Source: G963665495 sp963677785 (GTDB lineage: Bacteria > Desulfobacterota > Desulfovibrionia > Desulfovibrionales > Desulfovibrionaceae). Taken from it: DNA of 64,000 nt. The notes under the pieces are model-generated. The model saw only the letters and a program-made list of their open reading frames with translations, had not been told where the DNA came from and did not search any database. The stretch's first letter is position 1; every line of letters begins with the position of its first letter. The stretch covers positions 2,356,001 through 2,420,000 of the forward strand of contig CAXXDH010000003.1 in the NCBI GenBank assembly GCA_963677785.2. The letters are read 5' to 3'. Both the position numbers and the translations under genes were made by a program. This document shows, in pieces, positions 15,506 to 24,542 of the stretch.

Positions 15506-16867
15506 TCAATCCATACCGTATTTTTTGAGTTTTTTGTGCAAGGTTGCCCTGGTGATTCCAAGTCTCCTGGCCGCTTCGCTTTTGTTTCCGCGGACCTGGT
15601 CCAGTGTGCTGAGGATGGCTTTTCGTTCGAGTTCTTCCAGCGAGCCTCCTTCGAAGAATTCGGGGGCGGGATCGACGGCAATAAATCCGTTGTCCTGCGT
15701 TTGCAGATGCAAAGGAAGTTCCTTTTCGCTAACATAGTCGCCGGGAGCCATGATCACAGCGCGCTCCACGGCGTTTTCCAGTTCGCGTACGTTGCCCGGC
15801 CAGCCAGCCTTGAGCAGAGTATCCATTGCCTGCGGCGTAAACCCCTTCAAGGGTTTGTTGTTTTTTTGCGTAAAGCGGAACAGAAATTCCTGGGCCAGAA
15901 GGGGGATATCCTCAGTCCGCTGGCGCAGTGGCGGAGATTCGAGCAGAACTACATTGAGCCTGTAGTAGAGGTCTTCCCGAAAACGCCCGGCAGCGGCCTC
16001 TTCCCGCAGGTCCTTATTGGTGGCGGCCAGAATACGGACATCGACTTTGATGGGGTATTCGCCCCCGACCCGCTGGATTTCCCGTTCCTGGAGCACCCGT
16101 AACAGTTTGGCTTGCACCGAGGCGGAGATTTCGCCGATCTCATCCAGAAAAATGGACCCCGAATCCGCGGCTTTGAAGCGGCCTTCACGCAGTTTGTCCG
16201 CGCCGGTGAAAGCGCCTTTTTCATGGCCGAACAGCTCGGATTCCAGCAGGGTTTCGGAAAGGGCCGCACAGTTAACCGTGATCATGGGACCGTTTTTTCG
16301 GAAACTGAGTTCATGGATTCCCCGTGCGATGAGTTCCTTGCCGGTACCGGATTCGCCTGTGATCAACACAGTGGCGTCGCTCGGGGCAACCGTGGCGATC
16401 ATTTCCTTGAGCCTGCGCATGGGGGGACTGGTGCCGAGCAACCTGTCCAGAGTTTTAGTCGTTGGCAGCTGCGTTTTGAGGCGGGCGACTTCGCTCTGCA
16501 GCCGCGTATGATCCAGAGCCCGTTCCAGAGTCAAGCTGAGTTCATCCGTGTCCAGCGGCTTGGTCAGGTAGTCGTAAGCGCCGGATTTCAGAGCCTCAAC
16601 AGCCGTGGGTACGGACGAATAGGCGGTCATGATCAGGACGGGAATAGCAGGGTTGTAGGTCTTGATTTCCTTGAGCGCCTCTATGCCGCCCATGGAGGAC
16701 ATCCTGACGTCCATCAATATCAGATCGAAAGGCTGCGTATGCACTGCGTCCACAGCCTGTCTGCCGTCGTCGGCCTCCTGGATCCTGTAGTCCCAGTCCT
16801 TGAGCAAGGCTTTGAGCATGGCCCGGTGTCCGGGATCGTCGTCAACGATCAGTATGTCAGGTTTCAT
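15506..16867 (-). CDS. zraR: Sigma-54-dependent response regulator, ZraR-like
   Basis: The 453-residue protein has a receiver domain with Asp53 as phosphoacceptor, a sigma-54 activation AAA+ domain with Walker A GESGTGKE, the sigma-54 contact loop GAFTGA, Walker B and the arginine finger region, and a Fis-type helix-turn-helix at the C terminus (NKSEAARRLGITRATLHKKL). The start at 16867 overlaps the end of the kinase gene by 11 bases, so translation is coupled. Together with the kinase and a divergent ZraP-like gene it forms a ZraPSR-type system, which in enterobacteria responds to zinc and envelope stress. Both flanking promoter regions here carry sigma-54-type elements. Confidence 0.92.
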   Translation of the reverse strand: MKPDILIVDDDPGHRAMLKALLKDWDYRIQEADDGRQAVDAVHTQPFDLILMDVRMSSMGGIEALKEIKTYNPAIPVLIMTAYSSVPTAVEALKSGAYDYLTKPLDTDELSLTLERALDHTRLQSEVARLKTQLPTTKTLDRLLGTSPPMRRLKEMIATVAPSDATVLITGESGTGKELIARGIHELSFRKNGPMITVNCAALSETLLESELFGHEKGAFTGADKLREGRFKAADSGSIFLDEIGEISASVQAKLLRVLQEREIQRVGGEYPIKVDVRILAATNKDLREEAAAGRFREDLYYRLNVVLLESPPLRQRTEDIPLLAQEFLFRFTQKNNKPLKGFTPQAMDTLLKAGWPGNVRELENAVERAVIMAPGDYVSEKELPLHLQTQDNGFIAVDPAPEFFEGGSLEELERKAILSTLDQVRGNKSEAARRLGITRATLHKKLKKYGMD

Positions 16868-18773
16868 GCGTATCATTCGGATATTCGTAGCGGATGTCGC
16901 CACGTAAAGGCAAATGGATTTCGAAGCAGACGCCCGTATCGATGTTGTTGCTGACGCGGATTTCGCCGCCATGGGCTTCAATTATTTTTTGCACCACGGC
17001 CAGTCCCAGTCCGGTGCCTTTGCCTTTTGTCGTGAAATAGGGTTCGAAGATTTTTTCCAGAGCGTCGGGAGGAATGCCTGGGCCGTTGTCCGTAATTCGG
17101 ATGCAGAGTGAATGCTCGTCAGCGGCCTGGGCAGCTTCGGAGACAAGGGTTTCGATACGCAGCACTCCGCCGTTTTTCATGGCTTGAATGCCGTTGATGC
17201 AGATATTGAGCAGAGCCTGCGTGAACTTGTCGGAATCAACGTCCGTGGCTGGAAGATCCGGAGCCAGTCGCTGTTCCAGGCGTACGCCGGCCACTTCCGC
17301 GTCACGGCGTACCAGGCGCAACGTCCGTTCCACCAGGGGATTGAGGTCGTTCCGCGTGGTTCGCAACTCCGTGGGCCGCGCCAGCTCAAGTAGTTCCGTT
17401 ATGGATCTGTTAAGTCTGTCCGCTTCCTGAATCAAAACCTGAGCATTGCTGCATTCTTCGCTATCAGCAGCGAATTTTCCACCGAAGTAGGCGGCAAAAC
17501 CGCGTATCGAACTGAGAGGATTACGGATTTCGTGTGCGACACCCGCGGCCATGGTGCCGATGGCGGCGAGCTTTTCCCGATGTCTGACTTCCTCCTGCAA
17601 GCGTTTGATCTCGCGCAGATCGCGTAGCATGTAGACTTTCCCCACGTAGTGCCCCTCTTCCGTGGCCACCACTGCGGCGCTGATGGAAAGCGGAAGGGGC
17701 TTGCTGGATGAAAAAGCGCAAAGGCATTCGCGTTCCAGCACGGGCTGTCCGGGCTGCCCGTGAGCTGTCATTTCCAGCAGTGTGTCCGGCAAAATCTCTG
17801 CCGCTGGTTTGCCCGTCAGCAGAGCCCGCGAAGCCCCCAAAAGGGCTTCGGCAGGATCATTGACAAGGGCCACGCGTTCGTCCGGGCCTGTTACCACTAT
17901 CCCAACCGGAATATGCTCCACCACTTCGTCGGAAAAGGCGCGCGCGTCCAGAAGCTGGCGTCTCGATGCCCTGTAGCTTTGCCCCCAGAACAAGGCCAGT
18001 ATGCCCGCCAGTCCCAGCAACAATATAATGGTGGAAATAAGCAGCGTGTTGCGGATGTCCGCTTTGCGGGCGGCCTCAAAGGGAGCGGTGTTCATGCCCA
18101 GAAAAATGAAGAGTTGCTTGCCCGCGAGAGGGATCCAGCCCATGCCCGGGCGAGGTGGTTCGGCAAAGAAAAAAGGAGCCGGATCGCGCCGGCAGAGTTG
18201 TCTCTCGGATTCGGCTGGCGACTTGGTTTCCGGACCAGGCTGTGGTTCCGGTTGCTGGTCAAGGGAGAAATCATCTTTGTTTGGAATGCGTGGGGGAGGC
18301 CGTCTCCTGGGGCTGATTTGCGGTTTGAACTGGCGGTAGACCAGAAATACGTTTCCCAGTTCGCTGTCATTGAAAAATTTCCAGCCGGCCGTTGGTTGAG
18401 GGGAAAGATCCCGAAGCGAAGCAGGGGTAAAAATTCGTTTTCCTATGCGCTGCGGGGCGTTTGAGAGCAGCACTTTGCCCTGGGCGTCGGTAATGACCAG
18501 AAACTGGATATCCGAATGTTTGGTGGTTTCCTCCAACAGCATGCTGATCCGGGCCTGGTTGCCCAGGCCGCCGCGAATGCCTGCCCTGGAAGCGGCCTCG
18601 AACGCGCTCAACAGGGCATCGCCTTCATTAAGCATCAGTCGCGTCAGATTGTGCTTTTCCTGCCGGACGTTGAAAGCAAACAGCAAGCCTACAACTGCGG
18701 CCAGTATTGCAATCGCTCCCGCCATGACCAAAGGAGAATAACGCAAAGGAAATTTTGGAGATCTGTTTCGCAT
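16857..18773 (-). CDS. zraS: Sensor histidine kinase, ZraS-like
   Basis: The 638-residue kinase has membrane segments at about 14-36 and 243-264 flanking a 200-residue periplasmic domain. That domain holds a proline- and arginine-rich insertion (about 150-205) not usual for ZraS. A PAS domain (about 285-390) precedes HisKA with AAGVAHEIRNPLSSIRG, phosphoacceptor His414. The ATPase domain has DNGPGIP and GKGTGLGLAV. The periplasmic domain probably reads metal or envelope state, as in ZraS/HydH. It heads the zraSR operon and is divergent from the ZraP-like gene 500 bases away. The name follows gene arrangement and overall architecture. Confidence 0.88.
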   Translation of the reverse strand: MRNRSPKFPLRYSPLVMAGAIAILAAVVGLLFAFNVRQEKHNLTRLMLNEGDALLSAFEAASRAGIRGGLGNQARISMLLEETTKHSDIQFLVITDAQGKVLLSNAPQRIGKRIFTPASLRDLSPQPTAGWKFFNDSELGNVFLVYRQFKPQISPRRRPPPRIPNKDDFSLDQQPEPQPGPETKSPAESERQLCRRDPAPFFFAEPPRPGMGWIPLAGKQLFIFLGMNTAPFEAARKADIRNTLLISTIILLLGLAGILALFWGQSYRASRRQLLDARAFSDEVVEHIPVGIVVTGPDERVALVNDPAEALLGASRALLTGKPAAEILPDTLLEMTAHGQPGQPVLERECLCAFSSSKPLPLSISAAVVATEEGHYVGKVYMLRDLREIKRLQEEVRHREKLAAIGTMAAGVAHEIRNPLSSIRGFAAYFGGKFAADSEECSNAQVLIQEADRLNRSITELLELARPTELRTTRNDLNPLVERTLRLVRRDAEVAGVRLEQRLAPDLPATDVDSDKFTQALLNICINGIQAMKNGGVLRIETLVSEAAQAADEHSLCIRITDNGPGIPPDALEKIFEPYFTTKGKGTGLGLAVVQKIIEAHGGEIRVSNNIDTGVCFEIHLPLRGDIRYEYPNDTHET

Positions 18774-18847
18774 CAGCCTGTTGTTTCCTTATGTGATTTT
18801 TTGAAAGCGAGTCTGAGCCAGGACGCCAATTGTCTTAATAAGTGTAA

Positions 18848-18863
18848 AGCAGAATGCAGGCCA
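18848..18863 (-). promoter_or_regulatory. Candidate sigma-54 promoter of zraSR
   Basis: Read on the minus strand the bases are TGGCCTGCATTCTGCT. The GG and GC are spaced as in the -24/-12 consensus TGGCACGn4TTGCW, with mismatches outside the core. It lies 75 bases before the zraS start. Confidence 0.5.
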
Positions 18864-19212
18864 TTTTTTGTAAAAAAGAGTTTTTTTGAATAACATACTG
18901 TTTTTGTTGATTGTTATAGAAAAGGGAGGCCTTTTCGGAAAGTTGTAACCATTTCTGAATGGGCACCATCTATACACTTAACAGGGGCGTATTGCATAGA
19001 AAATATACACTTCGCCCCCGGTAACTGGCGACAATGTAGTACCTGCTGCCGAAATAAAGACGCAGCGTTCAATGCAGCAGGTCGAAAGCCTTTGTACTGC
19101 ATTCATTTACGTTACCCGGGACGAAGAAATAACGAATAAATAGTATACACCTACTGGCAATCGATGTGCGCTATTTTTTGATTTATTGAATAAAAACAGC
19201 ATGTTGTGGCTT
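18864..19212. other. Control region between zraS and the zraP-like gene
   Basis: TATACAC(T/C)T occurs three times (18971-18979, 19004-19012, 19144-19152) and may be a regulator site. GGGGCG (18985-18990) can pair with CGCCCC (19013-19018). A long nested imperfect hairpin follows: GGTAAC near 19019 with GTTACC near 19111, AATGTAGTAC (19033-19042) with GTACTGCATT (19095-19104), and ACCTGCTGC (19041-19049) with GCAGCAGGT (19074-19082). It could be a small RNA or an enhancer-type operator. No open frame is supported. Confidence 0.45.
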
Positions 19213-19228
19213 TGGCTTGCTGTTTGCT
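19213..19228 (+). promoter_or_regulatory. Sigma-54 promoter of the zraP-like gene
   Basis: TGGCTTGCTGTTTGCT matches TGGCACGn4TTGCW with the invariant GG and GC at the right spacing. It lies 44 bases before the ATG, fitting control by the adjacent ZraR-type activator. Confidence 0.75.
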
Positions 19229-19271
19229 CAGACGAAATCGAACCAAAACAACTGATGGAGGTTGTACAAGA

Positions 19272-19925
19272 ATGAAGAAGTCCTATCTAGCCGTAGCGTT
19301 GATTGTGGCCTTGGCTCTGTCTACAGGATTCGCATTTGCAGATGAACCGGAACAAACTCCTGAGAAACAAGCTTGCACCGAACAGAGCAAGGGACCAAAG
19401 AAAATTGACCCCGCCGCTATCGCCAAATTTAAAAAGGATACATTGGAACAGCGCAAGAAGCTTGCTGGTGCGTATGCCGCCATGGGAGCGATCATGAAGC
19501 AGGAATCTCCTGACGCGGAAAAGGCCCGTGCTCTGGCAGAAGAAATTTTCGGATTGCGCGAACAATTGCTGGCCAAAACCATGGAAAGCAAGTTGCCGCC
19601 CTTCATGGCTGGTGTTGAGCCGGGTTTTGGTCCGCAAGGCAAAGGCCCTGGTTTTGGTCCCAAGCCCATGGGGCCCAAAGGCAAAGGTCCCGGCTTTGGC
19701 CCTCAGGGCAGAGGCCCCGGCTTTGGTCCTCAGGCCATGGGGCCGGGGTGCGGACCGCAGGGTAAAGGTCCCGGCTTCGGCCCTCAGGGCAGAGGCCCCG
19801 GCTTTGGTCCCCAGGCCATGGGGCCGGGGTGCGGACCGCAGGGTAAAGGCCCCGGCTTCGGCCCTCAGGGCAGAGGCCCTGGTTTTGGTCCCCAGGCCAT
19901 GGGCCCTGGGTGCAAGGCACAATAA
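19272..19925 (+). CDS. zraP: ZraP-like periplasmic protein with Gly/Pro-rich repeat tail
   Basis: The 217-residue protein has a signal peptide (MKKSYLAVALIVALALSTGF, cleaved after AFA), then a helical ZraP/CpxP/Spy-type domain (about residues 30-115, with DTLEQRKKLAGAYAAM and ALAEEIFGLREQLLAK). The tail (about 120-217) is built from GPGFGPQ-type repeats with one cysteine per 27-residue unit. ZraP proteins are periplasmic chaperones that bind zinc and damp the ZraSR response. The tail is far longer than in the classical protein and could bind metal or protein. A sigma-54 promoter, GGAGG ribosome-binding site and terminator make it a single-gene unit facing away from zraSR. Confidence 0.85.
   Translation: MKKSYLAVALIVALALSTGFAFADEPEQTPEKQACTEQSKGPKKIDPAAIAKFKKDTLEQRKKLAGAYAAMGAIMKQESPDAEKARALAEEIFGLREQLLAKTMESKLPPFMAGVEPGFGPQGKGPGFGPKPMGPKGKGPGFGPQGRGPGFGPQAMGPGCGPQGKGPGFGPQGRGPGFGPQAMGPGCGPQGKGPGFGPQGRGPGFGPQAMGPGCKAQ
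19686..19914 (+). repeat. Tandem 81-base repeat inside the zraP-like gene
   Basis: Units begin at 19686, 19767 and 19848; the third is cut short after about 67 bases. The first two differ at only a few third positions. The near identity points to recent slippage or recombination, so copy number may differ between strains. Confidence 0.9.
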
Positions 19926-19950
19926 GTTTATCATTTCCCTCACAGACGAA

Positions 19951-19973
19951 AGGGGCGTCAAGCCCCTTTTTTT
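19951..19973 (+). terminator. Intrinsic terminator after the zraP-like gene
   Basis: AGGGGC (19951-19956) pairs with GCCCCT (19962-19967), followed by a run of seven T. Confidence 0.9.
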
Positions 19974-20096
19974 GTGGGGAGGGTGCGCCTGGATATTGCA
20001 GCCGCTACTTGACATGGTTCTGCAGGTTAATTAATTCGTTGCTACCTATTTTTGAAAAATCAAATCAATTTCCAACTTCCTACCTTACGCACGAAA

Positions 20097-21794
20097 ATGA
20101 TATTTTTTTGTTCCGAGCAAGCAGAAAAACTACGTTTCCTTTTTCTGATCATCACATCAGCCTTGTGTATGCTTTTGTTTTGTCACGTAATCGCTGAAGC
20201 CGACAATGTTCCTCAGGGAAGGGCGGATATCATTTTGCTGCAACCTGCCGGGAAAAAACAGGTGCGCGCTGTCCCGTATTTGCATGACCTGCATACGGAC
20301 AGTTTGGGCAAGGAGCAGGATTCGTGCAAGTCCTGTCATCCCAAACTGGGCAAAAAGAATTGGCTTTCACCAAAGTACATGCGCCGGATGCAGGCAGACC
20401 AGATCTCAGGCAAAATTGATCTGAAAGAGCTGTATCACACCAATTGTATCGGGTGCCATCAGCGCAGAGAGGAAGCGGGCAAAACCGGCGGCCCCACGGC
20501 CGTTTTCTGCGGCAAATGCCATGGGGCCAAAGAGGATTATCGTTCCGAATTAGAGCCTTTCGAGATGGGAAAGTCGCTGCATATGCGGCATATTTTCGGG
20601 ATTGACAAAGCCAGGCCCATATTCTCCTGCCAACTTTGTCATCACACCTATGATGAAAAACTCGACCAGGTTGTCTATAAAAAAGGCAAGGAAGACAGCT
20701 GCAGATATTGTCATAAACAGACGGAAACCGAACAGCATGGAGATACGGTGATTTCCCTGGCGGATGCAGCCCACCTGAACTGCATTTCCTGCCACAGAAA
20801 GCGGATAGGGCAAAATAAGACGCATGGCCCCATTTCGTGTTCCGGATGTCATGGACACAAGGAACAACAGGCAATTCAGAACCGTGATGACGCGTATCAG
20901 GCCGCACACACGTTTCCTCAACTGGACAGGGGCCAGCAGGACTATTGCTCGGTTCACCTGGCGGATGGTGTGCCTTCGCCGCAGTGGCAACACAAAGTCG
21001 ACTTTATGCCGTTGGTGGCTTTTCCGCACCGTGCCCACGAAGACAATGAGAAAAGTTGCCGCGTCTGCCATCATGCCTCCATGGAACCCTGCGCCAAGCG
21101 ATGCCACACGCTGGATGGCAGCGCCGAAGGGGATTACTGGACATTGCGCGAAGTGATGCACAGCCCGAACAATACGCGCGGATGTGTTGGCTGCCATGCG
21201 CAGAAACAGGCCGAAAAGCAGTGTGCCGGATGCCATTCGCCCGAACGCCGGGGCGTGCTGCGTCAGAGCCAGTGCAGTGCCTGCCACATTATAGATCTGG
21301 AAGACCCGCGCAAAGATAATTTTGCCAAGACGTTTTTGGTAAGAAAGTTTGGCAAAGAGGGGCAGAAAGCCAGGGAAAAACGTCCGCGGGTCAGGACAAC
21401 GTATCCTGAGGCCGACATTCCCGACCAGGTGCACATCGATAAACTGGCCAAAGAATGGCGCCCGGCGGAAATGCCGCATCGCCGGATTGTCCGGTATCTT
21501 GTCGACCAGGCGGGTGCCAGTGATCTAGCGGCGTATTTTCACAGTTCTCAGGGGACATTTTGCCAGGGTTGTCATCACAATCAGCCCGCTGCAAAAATAC
21601 CCTCGGCATGCTCGCATTGCCATGGCAATGGCCTGTCCCGTACGCTGGAAAAATTGCCGGAACTCAAAGACGCCTACCATAGGGCTTGCATTGGCTGCCA
21701 TCAACGCATGGGGCTTGACATCGGAACGGATGGCAAGAAACCCATGGCGCCTGGCCCGGAAGATTGCCAGGAATGCCACAAGGCCAGGCAATAA
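20097..21794 (+). CDS. hmcA: High-molecular-weight 16-haem cytochrome c, HmcA-like
   Basis: The protein (about 565 residues) has an N-terminal signal (FLFLIITSALCMLLFCHVIAEA) and 15 CxxCH haem motifs plus one CAKRCH, a CxxxCH site in the middle of the chain, making 16 likely haems. Many extra histidines fit bis-His ligation. This haem number and size match HmcA, the periplasmic electron hub that accepts electrons from hydrogenase and passes them to a membrane complex. Here only one small membrane gene follows, not the full hmcBCDEF set. The ATG at 20097 is chosen because it begins just before the signal sequence; a TTG at 20052 is possible. Its ribosome-binding site is weak. Confidence 0.88.
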   Translation: MIFFCSEQAEKLRFLFLIITSALCMLLFCHVIAEADNVPQGRADIILLQPAGKKQVRAVPYLHDLHTDSLGKEQDSCKSCHPKLGKKNWLSPKYMRRMQADQISGKIDLKELYHTNCIGCHQRREEAGKTGGPTAVFCGKCHGAKEDYRSELEPFEMGKSLHMRHIFGIDKARPIFSCQLCHHTYDEKLDQVVYKKGKEDSCRYCHKQTETEQHGDTVISLADAAHLNCISCHRKRIGQNKTHGPISCSGCHGHKEQQAIQNRDDAYQAAHTFPQLDRGQQDYCSVHLADGVPSPQWQHKVDFMPLVAFPHRAHEDNEKSCRVCHHASMEPCAKRCHTLDGSAEGDYWTLREVMHSPNNTRGCVGCHAQKQAEKQCAGCHSPERRGVLRQSQCSACHIIDLEDPRKDNFAKTFLVRKFGKEGQKAREKRPRVRTTYPEADIPDQVHIDKLAKEWRPAEMPHRRIVRYLVDQAGASDLAAYFHSSQGTFCQGCHHNQPAAKIPSACSHCHGNGLSRTLEKLPELKDAYHRACIGCHQRMGLDIGTDGKKPMAPGPEDCQECHKARQ

Positions 21795-21838
21795 GTCTAC
21801 GATTTTTCTACAGTAGCGACGAACAGAAGGAGAGCAGC

Positions 21839-22465
21839 ATGATTTCGTTTCTTACTGGCCAGTTGCTTTGGTTTTCTTGTGTTTTTTTTGTCGCCGGCTG
21901 CCTGGTCCGGTGTGCAATGCTCTATACGAATATTTTTCCGAAACAGCTGGTCCGTGGAAAAGAACAACCTCACGAGGCTGATGTCTGGCAGGCGCCATGC
22001 GCCCGAAAAGGGCGTGAGAATGCTTCTGATCCGGTGCCGCTGTCCTTGCCCACCTGGATTTTGGTTCTGCTGGTTGTGCCCGCACCGTTTTTTTACCAGG
22101 GGCATGCGGATTTGTTGTCCTTGAACTGGCATGTCGCCTGGCCTGCGTTTCCCCACTCGTATAGCGATATTTTGGGGATTGCCGCTCTGGCCGTAACCTT
22201 GCTGGCCGCTCTCGGCATTGTGAAACTGCCCGACAACAGCGGATCCCGCCGGGCTACCGTGTTTGGATTGCTGCTGTTGTGCGCGTTGCCTTTTTTTTCC
22301 GGATTAATGCTCCGTTTTCGGATGCCTGGATATGATTTTTGGCTACCCGCCCATATTTTGCTTGGCGAGGTGTTGTTGCTGGCAATTCCGTGCACGAGGC
22401 TTTTCAACATATTGTTTTTCTTTTTACCGTCCCCTTGCGCAAAGAAAAATGCAGAAGAGGCATGA
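21839..22465 (+). CDS. Membrane cytochrome b-like subunit (HmcE/TmcC-like)
   Basis: The 208-residue protein has about five membrane segments (near residues 5-28, 62-84, 104-127, 134-154 and 162-190). Its last segment, FWLPAHILLGEVLLLAIPCTRLFN, resembles the haem-b binding helix of TmcC, HmcE and DsrM-type subunits related to NarI. Such proteins take electrons from a periplasmic cytochrome to the quinone pool or a cytoplasmic partner. It starts 44 bases after the 16-haem cytochrome with a clear AAGGAG ribosome-binding site, so the two probably form a complex. No iron-sulfur or NrfD-like subunit is present, which leaves the electron route open. Confidence 0.7.
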   Translation: MISFLTGQLLWFSCVFFVAGCLVRCAMLYTNIFPKQLVRGKEQPHEADVWQAPCARKGRENASDPVPLSLPTWILVLLVVPAPFFYQGHADLLSLNWHVAWPAFPHSYSDILGIAALAVTLLAALGIVKLPDNSGSRRATVFGLLLLCALPFFSGLMLRFRMPGYDFWLPAHILLGEVLLLAIPCTRLFNILFFFLPSPCAKKNAEEA

Positions 22466-22718
22466 CCCGGACACCTTTCGTGGCTATCTTTACGAAAATC
22501 CCGTCATTTTCGGTCTGAGTCGGTCGGGTAATGGTCTTTTTCCTGGAAACAATTTATTCGGTAGTCCCAGGACCTGAAATTACTGTTTCATGCTTCGGGA
22601 CGTACGAATTGCCACGCCGCCGGCGGGGTGACGCGGCGATTGCCGCAGGAGCGCGTTGTTGCGCAGTGCGCGTTCCCGTTAATTACTTGCATGAATGCTT
22701 CAACGAGAAGGAGGCAGT

Positions 22719-24428
22719 ATGGCGCAGCACGTCGTAGTTATTGGTGCCGTAGCTTGCGGACCGAAATCCGCAAGCCGGTTTAAACGGCTGGAACCTGATT
22801 CGTGCGTTACGATGATTGAAAAGAACGATGTCTATTCCTATGGCGGATGCGGCATCCCGTATTTCGTTTCGGGTGATGTTCCGGATTCATCGCAACTGCG
22901 GACCACTGCGTTTCATATGGTCCGCGACCAGGAGTTTTTTCAAAGTTGCAAGGGCATCGACGTGGTCAGCGGTACGGAAGCAGTGCGTATCGACAGGGCC
23001 AACAAAACGGTTCATACGCGCCGTCTTTCCGATGGACTCGAGAATTCCTACACCTATGACAAACTGGTCATTGCGACCGGATCGCGTCCGCGCAAGCTGG
23101 AGATCCCCGGTTCGGACCTGAAAAATATCCATTACGTTTCGGATGTACATGACGCCGAACACATCAAGGAAGCCATTGCCACTGGAAACGTGGAAAAGGC
23201 CGTAATCGTCGGCGCTGGTTTTATCGGCCTGGAAATGGCCGAAGCGTTCGCGGATATGTGGGATGTCGACACTACCGTGGTGGAGATCGGCAGCCAGATC
23301 CTGCCCATGATCGCCGGTCCGGAACTGGCCCGTATGGGGCAGTGCCACATGGAGGAAAAGGGCGTCACTTTTCTGCTGAACGATTCCGTGAAAGCTTTTG
23401 AAGGAGAAAACGGGGACGTAAAGCGGGTCATCACCGGCAACACCACCCTGGAAGCAGACGTGGTGATCGTTTCGGCCGGCGTTATCCCCAACAGCGAACT
23501 GGCCAAAGAGGCGGGCCTGGAAGTTTCTCCGCGCGGCGCCATTGTTGTGGATGAAACCATGCGTACGAGCGATCCGGATATTTTTTCCGGTGGTGACTGC
23601 GTACAAATCAAAAATTTGGTATCGGATACGCCTCTTTTTCTGCCCTTGGGATCGTTGGCCAACCGTCAGGGACGGGTGATCGGAACGAACCTGGCCGGAG
23701 GCGACGCCCGTTTCCCCGGTGCGGTGGGCTCCTGGTGCGTCAAACTGTTTGAGCGCGCCATGTCGGGTACGGGCCTGTCGTTGAAGGCTGCTCTGAACGC
23801 CGGATACGATGCGGACAGCGTGTATCTTGTGCAGCTGGACAGAGCGCATTTTTACCCGGAAAAGCATCTGATGACTCTGGAAATGGTTTTCGACAAAAAA
23901 ACACGCCGGGTACTGGGCATTCAGGGCTTCGGCGCCGCGGGCGACGCCATTGTGGGCCGTATCAATACCGTGGCCGGACTGCTGCCCGCCAAGCCTACCC
24001 TTGATGTGCTCTCCAATGTGGAAATGGCGTATTCGCCACCGTTCGCCTCGGCCATGGACATTCTGAATACCATCGCCAACGTGGCGGAAAATGTTTTGGA
24101 TGGGATGAATACGAGCATGAGCGCGAGCGAATTCAGCGAAGCCTGGTCCAAACGCAGCCAGAACGGCTATTATATCGTCGACTGCCGTGAAGAGGCCGAC
24201 GCGCGCAAATATTTGGAACGCCATCCCGACGTCTGGCACAATATCCCGCAGGGCCAGCTGGCGGAACGCTTTGATGAGATCCCCAAGGACCGGTTGATCA
24301 TTCTTCTTTGCAATACGGGCGCACGGTCCTATGAGGCGCAGATTACGCTGCGGGCCAAAGGATATAAGGATCTTGCGAACCTTATGGGCGGCATGGGCGG
24401 CCTCAAACAGTGGGGAATGGATCCATAG
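22719..24428 (+). CDS. CoA-disulfide reductase/NAD(P)H oxidoreductase with rhodanese domain
   Basis: The 569-residue protein has an FAD-binding fold starting VVVIGAVACGPKSA, the active-site cysteine motif SYGGCGIPYF (Cys44), the second dinucleotide fold VIVGAGFIGLEMAE, and the FAD motif FSGGDCVQI. The C-terminal 100 residues are a rhodanese domain with catalytic cysteine in LLCNTGARSYEA. Fusions of this kind reduce CoA disulfide or CoA persulfides and polysulfide with NAD(P)H, and handle sulfane sulfur. That fits a sulfur-metabolising anaerobe. The ATG at 22719 has a GAAGGAGG ribosome-binding site; an upstream in-frame ATG would add 8 residues only. A bidirectional terminator follows. Confidence 0.92.
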   Translation: MAQHVVVIGAVACGPKSASRFKRLEPDSCVTMIEKNDVYSYGGCGIPYFVSGDVPDSSQLRTTAFHMVRDQEFFQSCKGIDVVSGTEAVRIDRANKTVHTRRLSDGLENSYTYDKLVIATGSRPRKLEIPGSDLKNIHYVSDVHDAEHIKEAIATGNVEKAVIVGAGFIGLEMAEAFADMWDVDTTVVEIGSQILPMIAGPELARMGQCHMEEKGVTFLLNDSVKAFEGENGDVKRVITGNTTLEADVVIVSAGVIPNSELAKEAGLEVSPRGAIVVDETMRTSDPDIFSGGDCVQIKNLVSDTPLFLPLGSLANRQGRVIGTNLAGGDARFPGAVGSWCVKLFERAMSGTGLSLKAALNAGYDADSVYLVQLDRAHFYPEKHLMTLEMVFDKKTRRVLGIQGFGAAGDAIVGRINTVAGLLPAKPTLDVLSNVEMAYSPPFASAMDILNTIANVAENVLDGMNTSMSASEFSEAWSKRSQNGYYIVDCREEADARKYLERHPDVWHNIPQGQLAERFDEIPKDRLIILLCNTGARSYEAQITLRAKGYKDLANLMGGMGGLKQWGMDP

Positions 24429-24486
24429 GCCGGAGGCGACATTCAGGAAAAAGGCGAAAATGCGCTAGCAGCACTGTTGCGCTGAA

Positions 24487-24532
24487 AAGGCGCAGGGTCA
24501 GTAATTAAGACTGATCCTGCGCCTTTTGTTTT
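24487..24532. terminator. Strong bidirectional terminator
   Basis: AAGGCGCAGGGTCAGT (24487-24502) pairs with ACTGATCCTGCGCCTT (24510-24525) with one bulge, followed by a T-rich run. It lies between convergent genes. Confidence 0.9.
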
Positions 24533-24542
24533 ATAAGGCTGG

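Noticed and set aside
19686..19914. CRISPR array
   Set aside because: The 81-base units are head-to-tail coding repeats in the ZraP-like gene without spacers.
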